Source: Lingula anatina (taxonomy: Eukaryota; Brachiopoda; Lingulata; Lingulida; Lingulidae). Taken from it: a stretch of DNA of 64,000 bases. The notes beneath the pieces are model-generated. The model was not told where the DNA came from, ran no database searches, and saw nothing but the letters and a program-made list of their open reading frames with translations. The translations under genes and the position numbers were made by a program. Shown one piece after another: positions 1 to 12,466 of the stretch; positions within the stretch are counted from its first letter, which is position 1, and every line of letters starts with the position of its first letter. Location of the stretch: positions 353,481 through 417,480 of the forward strand of contig NW_019774525.1 of assembly GCF_001039355.2 (NCBI RefSeq), given 5' to 3'.

Positions 1-261
1 ATCAAAGGCTCAGCCTAATACAGACATACGCTACTTGCGTACTTAACTCTTTATCCTGTATGTTTTTTATATACAGTGAGCATTTATACACAGTTTTGAT
101 TCACAACTTTTGGCTAATCTGCGTCTTATCACATAACAACTACATCATTTCTTCTTAGCGAATGCGGGGGCGCGCAGGGCCCTACTTCGATGATGTCAAA
201 CCTTGAGAATCATAAATATTTTACATATGTACACTATAGCATTATTTCTAGTGGAGAAATG
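1..261 (-). other. 3' flank / probable 3' UTR of the FGF gene
   Basis: This stretch follows the FGF stop codon. There is no canonical AATAAA on the minus strand. The variants TATAAA (rc of 65-70 and 83-88) and GATAAA (rc of 50-55) are present and could serve as weak poly(A) signals, but the true 3' end may lie outside the window. No other gene was seen. Confidence 0.35.
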
Positions 262-1053
262 TCATCCACTGATAGTCCTGTCTCTGTTTCTATTCTTCCT
301 ATGCCTTTTTCCTTTCCTCTTTCGTCGTTTTCTGTGTTTCTTTTTCCTCCTCCGCGTGGATCGAGACTTTGACGTGTCCCCTCCCCCTCCTCCACATGGG
401 ATCTCGGAAGGGTTTGTGGGACGAACCGCCTGAAGAGCCGTTCTAGACGCCGCATTTCCACCGACATGCTCTGAAATTGTTTCAGTCTTTTGGTTTTGGC
501 TTTGCAATTTCTCGTTTTGCTTCGCAAGAGACTTGTCATTGCCAGACAGTTCCACAATAAGACTTTCTACGTCTTTTTTGCTATCTTCACTGACAGCCCT
601 AAGGTCTGTTTTCTTTTGACTCTCTTTTTCAGCGCGGTCCCTATTATTTTTATTATCATTATTATTTTTGTCTTTATTATGCTTCTTATTCCTCTTTCTA
701 CTTCGCCCACACCCTCGCCGCTTGCGTCTGTTGCACCTTTTGTTGTGTTTACTATGTCTAATATGAGGGGTTTCGGTTGTCACAGGTGCCATCGTACTCC
801 CTACGTAACCAAACACCCTCTCGTCACCTCCCTTTGGTGCAAAAACATCGTCTAGGGGTTTTTTAATCCACTGGGCGCGGTCTTGTTGACTCAAAGTTTT
901 CCGTCCCGATCTCGGCCTTCCGTTTTTGTTCATAGCAATATACCATCTCTTCCTTCCGCTTGTAGAGTTTGTATAATACTTTTTACTGTAAAACACTTCG
1001 TAATGGTGAGGAAGGTACTTGCTATAAAATAAACACTCGTCCGTTCGGTTGAT
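262..1053 (-). CDS. FGF exon 3: end of core plus long basic C-terminal tail
   Basis: The acceptor is a T-rich tract ending in cag before 1053; the stop TGA is at 264-262. The exon encodes 263 residues. The first 66 finish the FGF core: INRTDECLFYSKYLPHHY, then WYIAMNKNGRPRSGRKT, the heparin-binding glycine-box region, ending at IKKP. The remaining ~197 residues have no counterpart in vertebrate FGF9-type proteins (about 200 residues in total). They contain a His/Lys/Arg-rich block (residues 275-306, with RRKRRGCGRSRKRNKK), an Asn/Asp/Lys-rich stretch, a possible coiled-coil-like segment (about 333-367), a GGGGG run and a second, denser basic block (406-436, RRRKKKHRKRRKRKGKR). These could bind heparan sulfate or act as nuclear localisation signals, but neither role can be shown here. 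Long disordered tails are known in some invertebrate FGFs, such as Drosophila branchless. Confidence 0.9.
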   Translation of the reverse strand: MNRTDECLFYSKYLPHHYEVFYSKKYYTNSTSGRKRWYIAMNKNGRPRSGRKTLSQQDRAQWIKKPLDDVFAPKGGDERVFGYVGSTMAPVTTETPHIRHSKHNKRCNRRKRRGCGRSRKRNKKHNKDKNNNDNKNNRDRAEKESQKKTDLRAVSEDSKKDVESLIVELSGNDKSLAKQNEKLQSQNQKTETISEHVGGNAASRTALQAVRPTNPSEIPCGGGGGDTSKSRSTRRRKKKHRKRRKRKGKRHRKNRNRDRTISG

Positions 1054-4000
1054 CTGAAAAAAAAAAATAAATAAATAAATTAAATTTCTGCTATATGACA
1101 TTGTTCATGATTGCAAAAAATATATATATATGTTTGTAAAAATTAGATATCAACAATTATGTTGCGCAGAAGGAAAACTTACATATTAAGTAAGGATCAG
1201 AATTTATTTTCGTTTCTTTCAGATGTGGTGAGGCAGTATATGTTATATTGTTTTCTTTATCTCTATCAAGACCACATATAAATCTGCAACTTATTTGCAG
1301 TCTGTAAATATGAAATAAATTAAGACAGGAGAGGTCGTTTTTGAAGTTTGCAGCTCCAGACGCGTCGAGGGCCATAATTCATTACGATCAGAAAGCACAT
1401 CTCTCTGACCTCCAGTTGTAACACACGTAATAATAAACTCGACTTTTGTATTGGAAATAAGCGAAAACCAAACACCTATCAACATCTAATAAATGGAAGT
1501 ATTGCTTATTGCATTTCACTCATGTTTTGCTTTTATTCCGGTCACGTTTTATAGGAGATTGGACAATAAAAAGGTCAGATTGCCTACCGATTATGGCTGA
1601 AAAAAAATACAAAGGTCAATACACTATCTAAAGGCGACATAAAACAGACCGACTTGTTGTTCTTTTGGCCTTTCTTTCGCCAAAAACATTTTCTTTAATA
1701 GTCTGGCTAATCTTATTTTTTCGGCCATTTTGAACGTGTCTATAAACAAGTGAATTGATGGGTCTACGAAATTTCAATATTTTAAAATCTGTGACAGCAT
1801 ATTAAAATTCTAAAATTCCACTTTATTGGTTTATGGCACACCATCCAACAAATGACCAAATACGGACGCTGTTCATCCTAATTTTCGGCGGTGGGGGTGG
1901 CGGTAGTGGTGGCGAGGGAGAAAAGGGAGGGGGGGTGGCTATATGGTTCTATTAAGCACTTTCTTTTTCAGCCTTATAGGTCATCTAACTTGACATGGGT
2001 TACTGATCCCTTATTTTTTTCTAGCTCCGTTGCATTATGATGATCCGTTTGAAATGTGCGACTTTTATTGTCTAATTACGTCTGATATAGATTTTATACA
2101 GTTCTTAACTAGATTAATTATTCTACAATCACTGGAGACTCAATGCTGAATAATGGGCAAAGTTGATTAAATCACTTATGTGCATTCTTTCCTGGTCTGC
2201 TGAGACTGGTTAAAGGCGTGTATGAGTTATTAACGGAACAGAAAAGGTTGGCTTTATCTTGGCCCTGAAAACAATGGGATATACAGCAAGTGTTTGATTG
2301 AACGTGTATCGAATCAATAGATAACAACAATGTGAGAAGTATTAAATTTTGCTGGGAAATAGACCACTAGTCATCGCCGTGCGCCCACGTCCTTCCTGTT
2401 TTAATATCTTGTCCACTTAACAGAAATATTATCACGCTGTTGATAAATCAGCTATTTCGAGTGTCGCCTGGTTAGACCCACAATTCACATTTCTCACTCT
2501 CGGCCTACCAGAGCAAGAGTTAGGAATTTTCGGCTAACTAGAAAATCTAGATTATTGAAGTGATGCAAATTTTGATCCAAATATATCCTTTTAATAATGT
2601 TTCTTTTTATGTTTAGTTTGCCAGTCTATACCTTTAATTATCTTAGCTCAGAAAGATCCTTTTATGCTACACCAAACACGTGTTTAATACACTAAAAGCC
2701 AGCCGGCCCCTGGTCGAACTGGCCTCAGCAATGCCTCTAAAGCTGGCCACAACTTATTATAACTTATTATTTTCACCTGTTTTCTGACTACACACGGTTG
2801 TTTATGGAATTATGCGCGCACGTTTATCCCGTGTTCTCACGACGGGGGCTCCCCGTGCACAAGAGGCTGGGGAATACTCAGTGCAAAAGTCAGATCGAAG
2901 CATGTAGACGGCCGATAATCCTTAAGTCATGCCTTCGGCACTGCACTGGGCACAAGACTAGCCCCTTCAACAGGCCGATAACTGTAATCAAATATTACCT
3001 TTAATAAAACATTTATGTCTTAGCTTGGTCTGGATTTTTTTTTGTATTTTGCTCCATTTTCTTCTGTAACTTCCCATGAAATAAATTACAAAATAAATAA
3101 GTGTGCAACTGCTCCTTTTTTTTGCATGAGATTGCACTGTCTTTGTGGGAGCCGATTTTAAATAAAAAGCTCTGTGAAAATATTGATGGAAGTAACAGTT
3201 CAAGTAAAGACAAAAGTTTCCACCTTATCAAGGACAAGCTCATTAAGTCCATAAACAGATCCGGGAAACCGATTAAACGAAAAATACCAAAAGTTTCGAT
3301 TGATTTGTCATGCGTAAGGCAAGGCAAGACTATAGATGTTTCGATATCAAATAGTCTTGTAGGCATTCATGCTCCCCCCCTCTCCGGTCCCCCTGATGCT
3401 AACATACACCAGAACTGAGGTAAAAAGCTGCGTTTCCTCCTAACTCCCTTTGCCACAATTATATCGTCTGCAGGCAGATTTCCGAACTAATCAGCAATGT
3501 TTGTGCAATTTATTTCACTTCAAAGGTTGTTGAAAGATTTACCTTTCCCAAACTGACGTAAAAAGCCTGCGTCTATCTACACAGTCGATTACTTGCATCA
3601 AATCCCAATATTTGCTTTACAATTGTTAGACACAACACGTAGATTGGAGGTGTTGGCGATCACGTTGGTGGGACCACAGAAAAACTTGTTCTAACTTAAC
3701 TTAATACCACCAGTTCCAGGATTTGTGTAATGAAATTGTTGCTCAATGTCACCGATATGCGATACCTAAAAAATATGGTTTGTTGGATGAATTAATAAAG
3801 AACATTTTAGGTCTCTTTACATTTATTAAATTCAGATACTGTTCCAATTGAACTGTAGTCTTTGAAATGAAAAATAAAGGGATGGAAGGTCACGACTTTA
3901 AATACAAACTTCTTTAATCTTTGGTGTATTACAAAAGATTTTGTTACTATTGTGACTTGCCAAGAATTCGTAAAAAAACAAGAAAGCGAAATAACGTTGG

Positions 4001-5721
4001 AAAATGAAAAAGGCAAAGGTAAAGGAATTTGCCTAACGGCGGGATATATCACGCATGTTTTCAAATCTTTTAAACAGGAGACAACAAATTGAATCAGAGT
4101 TTTCCAGCAAAGCGCCAAAATAGATATCAATCCAGCAAATTATCTTTAAAGCAAGCACCAAACGCGAGCACGGCCTGTTGCCGTCTTTACGCGCGTTGTT
4201 GACATGATAGATTAATCTAATTGTTCCTGGCGATATGTTGACGTATCTGGGTGTATTGGTGGACTATCTTTAATCGGCGATCTGTTACGTGACGGAGCTT
4301 ACCCAACTTTAATGATTCGATCAAATGAAAATTATGTTTCACGTCTTGATCGGTTTCCCATTAACTCTACCTCTACCCTTACGCAATTTTGCCCCCCTTT
4401 ATTCATCAATAAACACAACACAAACTCAAGGCAGACTTGGCTTATATATTGTGAAATTTTACGAGGTCCTCCATATCTATCGGTGGACGATGGAGGCAAC
4501 CTGGCTAACCTCCTTATCGCCCTTATCTTGAAGTATCGATATTGGAGTATTGAGACGCCCGCTGAAGACAATGGCCTATCAATACGCAGGCACCAGTGTG
4601 ATTGGGGCATTCGGTGCAAACTGCTTCAGATAAAGAAGGGATATAATATGTAAAAGCAAACAGCTCGGATGGAGCTTGTGATCTAGTAAGTCAGCTGACG
4701 CCAAGGTAACCGCATAGTCCGGATACCTATAAGGTGTGAAATTCATGCCATTGAGAGGGGGAAGGGTGGGGGGGAGGGGTGTTCCGCTAGGACATAGTTC
4801 ATTAGTTATACAACCACATAACAGAACCACACAAACAATACATTGGTGGCAGAGCGCGCCGTTATTGTGGTTCCGTGATGCTATTTAAAGACGAATTATT
4901 ATGTGACACTGCAGTGTAGTAACAAGTACAATTCTTAAGTGGTCGTCCGTGAGTCTGAGCCAGCGGTTCAACCACACCAGTGAGCAACCACAAATAACGA
5001 TGTCGCACTGGTGAAAAGTTAACCATTTGTTTACAGCGACTCAGCAAGCAGGACACGCCATGACGGCAGGGCGCACGACAACTTGACTGATCACCACCAG
5101 GGCAACGTTTAGAGCAGCGTTCCCACCCCTTACCCTTAACAAAACCTCCCTAATCCGAAACGGCGCCTCCAAGTTATACTTTTTCTTCACTAACAGCGCC
5201 ACGGTGAACTTTTTCCGCTATACATTTGACTTAAATCCGCGATCGCGTTAACTTTCATCTGTGAAAGATCAGATAGCCAACCCCCTGGTCGCAATAACGG
5301 AATTTTCTTTCCATTAAGAGAGAAAAAAAAGAGTGACCTTTCAGCGTTCCAGCAGTAAATTAACAGGACAGTTTGATTCTCGTCTCTCTTGTGGGAAGCG
5401 AAGTGCAAGGGGTAATCGGGATACCCTCCAAATATCTCAAGGTCATGAGGTTAACTTTATTAACCTGAAAATTCCCAGTGAGTTAAGTATTATGAAGATG
5501 TGCCTCTACTGGGACATGTTTTCGATATTGTCACCGCTCAGTGTGACCTGATGCTGCAACACACAATAATTGCACTTCTTTGCCAAAACAATCCAATATG
5601 GAGAAGTCGCTCATGTACACGAGAAATTGTTTCTTCAGAGATGTATTTCTAAACCCAATCTTTAAAAAATTCATAAAAGTATAAATAAAGGAAAATTCAA
5701 GATAATTCAATCAATACATAC
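1054..5721 (-). other. FGF intron 2 (4.7 kb)
   Basis: The boundaries are GTATGT (5721 leftwards) and a poly-pyrimidine cag (1056-1054) on the minus strand. No convincing coding exon was found. The plus-strand frame at 3101-3418 (105 codons) has no recognisable domain. The intron holds G-rich tracts on the plus strand at 1888-1937 and 4757-4779, the latter a G-quadruplex motif. CpG is retained throughout, unlike the MICU introns. Confidence 0.8.
4757..4779 (+). other. G-quadruplex motif
   Basis: G5, G3, G7 and G4 runs with loops AA, T and A in FGF intron 2. Because FGF is read from the minus strand, the G-runs are on the template strand. Confidence 0.65.
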
Positions 5722-5870
5722 CCCTCCGTACAGACGTCCTCTGTTATCCATGCACAGATATCGCGAACTTTTAATCCCCTGTATGCTTAGCACTGTCTGT
5801 GCAGGTTTTTTCTTATCGGCTGGCCATTTATATGCCATAGAAGTCAATACTGTGATAAGATTCAATATAC
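5722..5870 (-). CDS. FGF exon 2: middle of the beta-trefoil core
   Basis: This 149-nt exon (two bases completing Gly128, then 49 codons) is bounded by a pyrimidine-rich acceptor (ttattttttcag before 5870) and a donor GGA GGG|GTATGT at 5722. It encodes ILNLITV, then an insertion, then VLSIQGIKSSRYLCMDNRG and RLYGG. The last part is the highly conserved FGF block ('Y-L-x-M-x-x-x-G-x-L-Y-G'). About 16 extra residues rich in Lys and Pro (MAYKWPADKKKPAQT region) sit in the turn between two strands that are adjacent in vertebrate FGF9 (ILEFISI and LVSIRGV). The exon size otherwise agrees with the ~104-nt second exon of vertebrate FGFs plus this insertion. Phase 1 in and phase 0 out fit both neighbours. 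Confidence 0.92.
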
Positions 5871-6318
5871 CTGAAAAATAACAGAAAAGAAACGTAAGCA
5901 TGTGTGCATCAGTATGTATCTTTAAAGCGACATTTTTTTTTTGGAAAAACACTCATGGAGAGACTGCAGTACAAAAAATATATAACTAATATGTTTTTTT
6001 AAATAAAGACGTTTGATTTACAATTTAAAGAAAATATTAATACTAAAAAGTGAGACATAAATATAAATGAACTCCTTGTTTCATTTAAGCTCATCGTTAC
6101 TGATGTTAACCCCGACAAGCTGATTAAATGAAGATGATGATGGCAACCAATTTTTCAATACGTTATATTATCTAATCCTCTGAAATACATAGATCAAGAC
6201 AAGCCAAACGGTAGCTCATTAGGTAGTGATAATGGGTAAAAGAGTGCGAATGAGCGAGCTCAATGCATCCTAGCGAGGGCATGGCACGCGACGAGCACGT
6301 TTCCTCGAAAGGCGGTAA

Positions 6319-6328
6319 AGATCAAAGG
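6319..6328 (+). promoter_or_regulatory. TCF/LEF consensus site
   Basis: AGATCAAAGG is a perfect TCF/LEF (Wnt effector) consensus in FGF intron 1. A single 10-mer carries little weight on its own; another copy occurs at about 28931 in the MICU intron. Confidence 0.25.
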
Positions 6329-7119
6329 TTTCTCATGACCAGGATTAAGTGCTGAACACCCAGGTAAGAACAGGTGGATGTCAGATTGTGTTAACTACTC
6401 AGCCACGAGACGCCGTGTGTATTACAACTCTACTGTGGTCAATTTCACTTGTATATTTCACATGACAGATGTGACAGGTGATCAGGGCCAGCGTTGCTTA
6501 AAGAGCGATTACGAGCAGATTAAGTCCTTTCCCGTACACACGCTCATTAGAATGACTTAGAGTATATACCCAACACGTTAAACAGTCACGAATGACAGAC
6601 ACATGCAGATTTAATGACTTTGATTTCAGGTATCGTACTTTAAACATCATTGTGTTTTGGAAAAAAAAACTACACAAACAATTAATACATAAAACAGAAT
6701 AAAGATGGATAAACAGTTCCTTTACACCGCTCCAATCGACTTATTAAAACCCAGGCAAAATGTTGCGTGTCACGGTTGTGGCTGTGATGACACAGTTTAT
6801 TGCAAGGATTAAAGTCCAGCTGAACGCTAGTGGTGACTTTATTGGTGTGAATTATCCTTCAGCATCAGGTGTTCACCCACGTCTACCACGCCATTGAGGA
6901 CGTTGTGTCATGGCGTTATCTATGCAGGAGGCAAAGTGCGAAATAACTAGCGGTTGTGTAAGGTTTAAAATATACGCCTCCACACCTTGAAATTAACCCG
7001 TATCATCAACTGATATTGAAACTATGTTTCTCTTGTTATGGGCAGGTGTCATATTAATATGGCAACTTAATAAGTTAGAGAGGTGGCAGTAGGCATCATT
7101 TCAGATGATTGTAAGTGAA

Positions 7120-7196
7120 CTGCTAATTCATCACTTAATCAATAGGACAATAAATTAATACAATCAATCAATTGGTCGATCACTTAATTGATTCTA
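7120..7196 (+). promoter_or_regulatory. Possible enhancer core: homeodomain-type site cluster
   Basis: Within 77 bp of FGF intron 1 lie CTAATTC, CTTAATCAAT, AAATTAAT, AATCAATCAATTGG and CTTAATTGATT, several of them mutually inverted. TAAT/ATTA and TGATT cores are typical of homeodomain and PBC-type factors. AT-rich introns produce such sites by chance, so this is only a candidate. Confidence 0.25.
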
Positions 7197-8253
7197 TCTC
7201 TGATAAATATTATTCTTTGGCGTAAATTAGCTTTTCCGAAATGAAGCTTTTTTTTCAATGTGGTAATTGACCGTGGAGAGGGCCATCAAAAAGATGTTCT
7301 TGCGAAATCCAACAAGCTTTTATCTTCCTAAAATCACCATTTTAGTAACCCAAGATCTCTTCGCTGCTTTTGATTGCTAAATGTTGTTTATTAACAAGCG
7401 CGCACCTGCCATATAAGCCGGCAGTTCTCAACTTCTCCTGGATTCCACTTCAATACAGTCCTGCTTTGTATACCTAAAGCCTGCACCAGCGAACTAGGCA
7501 CGCGCGCGTTCGCCCTTGACTTTATGTAAAAGATTACACAAAACTTGTAAGAGTGCGGAAATAACCGTTAAAACAACATACAAAACTGCTTAGCTAACAT
7601 CGAGGTGCCTTGGACACTTTAGTAAACGGTCAAGGGTGGTCAAGTTTAGGCCGAACGCTGGTCAGAGGGTATAGCGCTGGTCTAGACTGGTAGTGCCTCT
7701 TGACCATTTGCACACAGGCAGGTAATTTTTTTTAAACAGAAGGTACCATATTGGTTGCTGCAGACTGCGGTGTGAAGAACATTAAATCGGTCAGTGGTGA
7801 ACTTGGGTGCACTGAATTAGTAACCGTACTTGAATAAAGCTCACAAACAAGTATTTTTTTTTCTCAAAAATCAAAACAGCAAGACAAATCATGTCTGTTT
7901 ACGTATTACCAGTTACAATTATTTTTTCCCTCTTCTCCAGACATTTACCCAAATGCACTTTCATTTGTTTAACATACATAACTTGAACTTTTTTCTCGGG
8001 TCGTCCTGTCACCGACGGCTTATGATATTAATACTCGCATACAGCATGAAATTCCCAAAACCGAGGTCTGACATGTTGACCGATACTCCCTTCCCGCCGG
8101 GGTTTTTGACAGAAGACGAAGAAATAAGTAGATTGAGATCTTCCGAATACTCCGTCATTAGTCATATTTATCACATACCCTGGTGTCCCGAAGGCAAAAT
8201 ATGTTCTAAAATTTAAAGCACACCGACGTATAGATTAGAATATGGTTTCATTT

Positions 8254-8297
8254 ATGTGTGTGTGTATGAGAGAGAGAGAGAGAGAAAGAGAAAGAGG
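8254..8297 (+). repeat. (TG)n(GA)n microsatellite
   Basis: A short TG run passes into a GA run with AAAG interruptions, in FGF intron 1. Confidence 0.9.
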
Positions 8298-9299
8298 GTA
8301 TGAAAAAGAAATATCTGTGAGGGCAAAAGACAAAATAAAAATGTCATACCAAGCTGAAATAGATTCCAGACCAGAATAAGAACTTTTTGGAAACCTGAGA
8401 TAGCCCATAATATGCGATAAGTCTGCACTAGCTCCCACCTCTTCACTTTCCACGCGTGCTTGTGACCGATCACATAACAAAGCTGAAAAGTGATGCCTTT
8501 TCTTACTCAAAATGTTTGGCACCTTACAAGCGCTAGGTAATTTGATAAGATGGTAAGATTAACAGCATTTCTTAGGCATGTTTTAAGTTTTGTTAAAGCT
8601 TCAAATCGTGTGCAAATGAAATTACTTTTTTGTCTAGAAAATGCCAAAAATCTGGTCTCTTTCGCAGTCCAGCTCGTTGGCGCGTGCGTGCGATATCATA
8701 GGTCACTCGGTGCGTCATCCAAAAGTGTAAATTGCTAATCACGCGTTATTGATTCAAGGAAATGTCCAGGTGAAAACGTCAACAATAGGCAAACGACTTA
8801 AAAAGTTCTCTAATTTACAACACACAAAGACAACTGAAACTTCAGACTTAAAAAATTAGTCTTAAAAAAAGCAAACGAAAACTGCAACAAGCCACATTTT
8901 TTTCAAAACATGTTCCAAAAAGCGAAGAACCCATTTTTCATTTGTTTCACCGCGTCGGTTGCTTTTCTACCTCATTCCCTGAAGGCTGAAGCATTTAAAA
9001 ACCCATTCCGCTGTGGTTGGTTGGCCCTACAAGATGGAGGGGCGGCCCAGGTCGCTGCAAATATGTTGCTGCTTCCGTTAAGATCTGTCATCAGGTTTCT
9101 CACCCAACGGTTTTCTCTAATGTTTCTACATAAATTGTCACTGAAACTGATCCTCGTACATCGCCTGCCGAGTATGCGATATCACAGAGGTCGGGAAACC
9201 ACTTGACTAAGTAGAGGAATCACGCTTTCACCGAGAAACTTTCTGAAATGCAGCCAAGACTATAGAAATAATGTTTTAATCTCCTAATGCACGTAGTAA

Positions 9300-9541
9300 G
9301 GGCTCATTCCGAATGAAATTATCGTTGCAAATCCTCGGGGACTCTTGCCGAATGCAATCAAATTAACAGATTAACAAGCCTCCTCTTGTTTGCAACGTAC
9401 TCGTATAATCATAAGCTTTTTTGTATTGTACTCAACGCCAAGAAGAGGCCTGTTATTCTGCTTATCTAATTGCATTCAGCAAGAGTCCCCACGGAGTTGG
9501 ATCGATCTACGTAGAACGATAATTTCATTGGGAACGGGCCC
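9300..9541. mobile_element. PIF/Harbinger-like MITE, copy 1
   Basis: The ends are GGGCTCATTCCGAATG and the inverted CATTGGGAACGGGCCC. The arms share about 80 bp of imperfect inverted repeat, including GGGGACTCTTGC and GAATGCAAT. TAA flanks the element on the left (9297-9299) and the right (about 9542-9544), matching the 3-bp TWA target duplication of PIF/Harbinger elements. It is non-autonomous, with no transposase frame. It lies in FGF intron 1, and its CpG sites (ACGTAGATCGATCC on the reverse strand) are intact. Confidence 0.7.
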
Positions 9542-12442
9542 TAAGGCTCGCAAGGCGTTGCACAAAAATCACCTTGTCTGATCTCCCTTGAAAGGGTTTG
9601 GGTTATGTCTAGAAATTTGAAAACTTTTTCTTAAATAATATATCGATCCAAGCTCACCACACGAACAAATTAGACATATCATTTGCTACGCTTTCCAGGC
9701 TGTTTGCGACTGTCGAAAATGGGGCACACTAGACCCTAACATACAGCTGACGGGCAAGGCGGGGCAGTCGGCCGGGTGACAGGACTCCAAAAATCAGGAA
9801 CCTTTTCACTCCAGGCACTTTTTCCAGCCGCTCTAATAACTTATCTTCATCTCTAGACTCCTGCCACAGTAAATTAAAATTCTGACACGTTTTATCATTT
9901 TCTGAAATCGTTTCTCAGTTTCTTCTTTTTTCATTCGAAGGTTATGTGTCGAAACAGGAAGTAATCCAAACAAGCCAGTTGAAACAAAAGTTTAGAAAAT
10001 TAAATAGGAGAAGAAAACATTTCTTTCTTACCTCAGAATTTTTTGAGGTTGGTCTTCAAATAAATGAAACCAGTTCTTTAGAAAATATATTGGGAAAATA
10101 ATTAAAGATAAATGGCAAAAATTAAACTACTTACTATAGGATAAAAGCGAATGTCCAGCACATTAAAGTGTCATATAAGTCCGAATCACTGGTATTGTAA
10201 CTCTAATTTAATGTTATGAAAATGATATCACAATTATTCAACTTAACACAAATTTACTGTTTATACTGTATTACACATAAATCTCACAAACTATAGACCA
10301 ACCATCGCTTCTTAATTAGCATGATTAGATAATTTATGAGAGGCACGATATAATACGCCTAAATGGAGCACAGAGAAATCTCCAATGGTGTGCACTGACT
10401 TGGACTTGCTGGATAGCGAGTATTGCATGGGCAAGAGAGCGCAGTCCTACTGGGCATTTGTAGGGACCTTGTACGCAAGATTCCAGTCTGCATGGTTTGT
10501 GCCATCTCTTTACGCATCAATATTGAACAGTCAACTTAATCAATTTTTGAGTAATTCACATTTCCTTGACAGATAAAGGAATTCCTTTCCTGAATCCATT
10601 TACAATTTCATTTTCTGTTTAACCAAATGTTTACATAGTTATATGTAAAAAAAGAGATGTCCCTTCCATCGATTAAATTCACTACGCAAAATTTAAAAGC
10701 CATTTGTTGAAAATTTACAAATTTCTCATACAGTGAACGGTATTCCTCACTTTAGAACCCAACCAAAACTTGGTACTTAAATGGGATTACACGTTATTCC
10801 GTGTATCTAACTTCTTGGTGTATGCTTCACTAGGCCCTGGTATCTCATACAATACTTATATCTTTAGTAAGACTTTAGACAAAGTTATGACAAGCATATC
10901 TTGGGGAGTATACACTTTAATCTGGCTCTGAACAAGCTTCTTAGTGCTCTTATCGTGTTGAATAAACTCTCATATGAAGTTCTTGCAAAATGGATCCGCA
11001 TAAACCGATCGATGAAAAGACCTGTAAAGTAGGGGTCGTCTTTCTTTCACTGGATATGGTGTTTTCTTCCATTCACAAGTTTCCCTGTCTAGATTTTCCT
11101 TGTTAAATATTGCAACGAAATTTGAGCAAAATGTGTACCAAGATGTTTGATATTAATGCCATCTGGGTTTTAACGTTCATGAACTGGATGTCAGATTAAG
11201 GGTTGTCAAAGGGAAGTATTGGAATTCATCTTTCCCCAGCGTCAATCACAAGGATGCAATAAATACAAAGACGGGTCAAATTTCTGAGTCGTATACCCAA
11301 CAGCTTCAAATACAATATTCTAAAATGCACAGACTTTCCCCACTTATGTTTAAACGAAAACGTGGATTGCACGACTATTTCTAATAATATTGCCAACCCA
11401 ATAGAAACCTCTCCAACACATACACGCACAATTAGTAGTTACAACTATCGTCTTTCTCTTACGAACCTGATTTTACTAAAGAGCTTGAGACCCCACACGT
11501 TCAAATAGTTGCACGTGTGTGACGCCACGGCACGCAGCCGCTTGTTGGTCTAACATTCGATTGCCGCTTTGAACATTTTGAAACATCAGTTACGGAATTA
11601 CAACTGTTGTGTCTGCTAAAGTGCAATACCGTTAAGGGGTTAACATAATATCAGTCAGGGCCGTTTTTTATTAATCGGGTGCGTTAATAGTTCACGGCAT
11701 CAAGACGCTTGCGAAATAATATAGTTGCAGTTATAAGAAAGTGAACGCGGGGTAAAAATAAAAGCCGGTGATGGTTAATTGACCACAGGTTCAAAACAAC
11801 TTTGTCAAGAAAGCCGCTTCAAAAAGAAAAACTTTAAAAACTTTGCGAATGTGTACTAAAATAATCTTCCGAAAACAAAACTCCACAAAAGATTTCAAAG
11901 CCGCCAAAGCGCACTAAAAGTGAACAGCCCTGATTATTTTCCTATTAAGTTTTTGAAGTGACTGGGCTCGCCCTCTGTCATCGTCGAATCAAAAGTTGTA
12001 CGGCCTTCAATTACCAATGTGTTGGTTGTCAGAATGGCACTTTTTATGGTTATTTTGACACCCTCTTATCAATAATTTGGACTTTATCTCAATTGAGACG
12101 CATGATAATTGGCCAAATTAACACTCGAGGAGAGCCAGCTAGACGTCGCTAGTACTTTGACAATGGAGCTCTCCCCCAGACTATAGCAACGCCTTAGTAA
12201 ATTGATGTCAGGAACGAAGAGTTTATAGGCAAGGAGAACAAGGTGAACACGGTGCTAATTCATTTAACTTGGTCAGGTTGATGATCGTAATTACACGAAG
12301 AAGATTGATCTCTGCTTTGATATTCTGTAATAAATCAAGCAATGCTTCAAATAAATACAATTTCTTTTTTTACTTAAGCATTTTTTCACGTCTTTTGAAA
12401 AGTGCCTTCAGAATGTTAATAAACTTGAAGTTGAAGGTTTTT

Positions 12443-12466
12443 TCTGTCTGTCTGTCTGTCTGTCTG
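12443..12466 (+). repeat. (TCTG)6 microsatellite
   Basis: Six TCTG units in FGF intron 1. Confidence 0.9.

Noticed and set aside
234-557. Minus-strand frame overlapping the end of FGF exon 3
   Set aside because: Alternate-frame shadow of the FGF tail, which is in the frame ending at 262.
3101-3418. 105-codon plus-strand frame in FGF intron 2
   Set aside because: No recognisable domain, no splice sites that tie it to another exon, and length within chance for a 64-kb window.
8235-8522. Ser/Leu-repeat frame on the minus strand
   Set aside because: Product of translating the GA/TG microsatellite.
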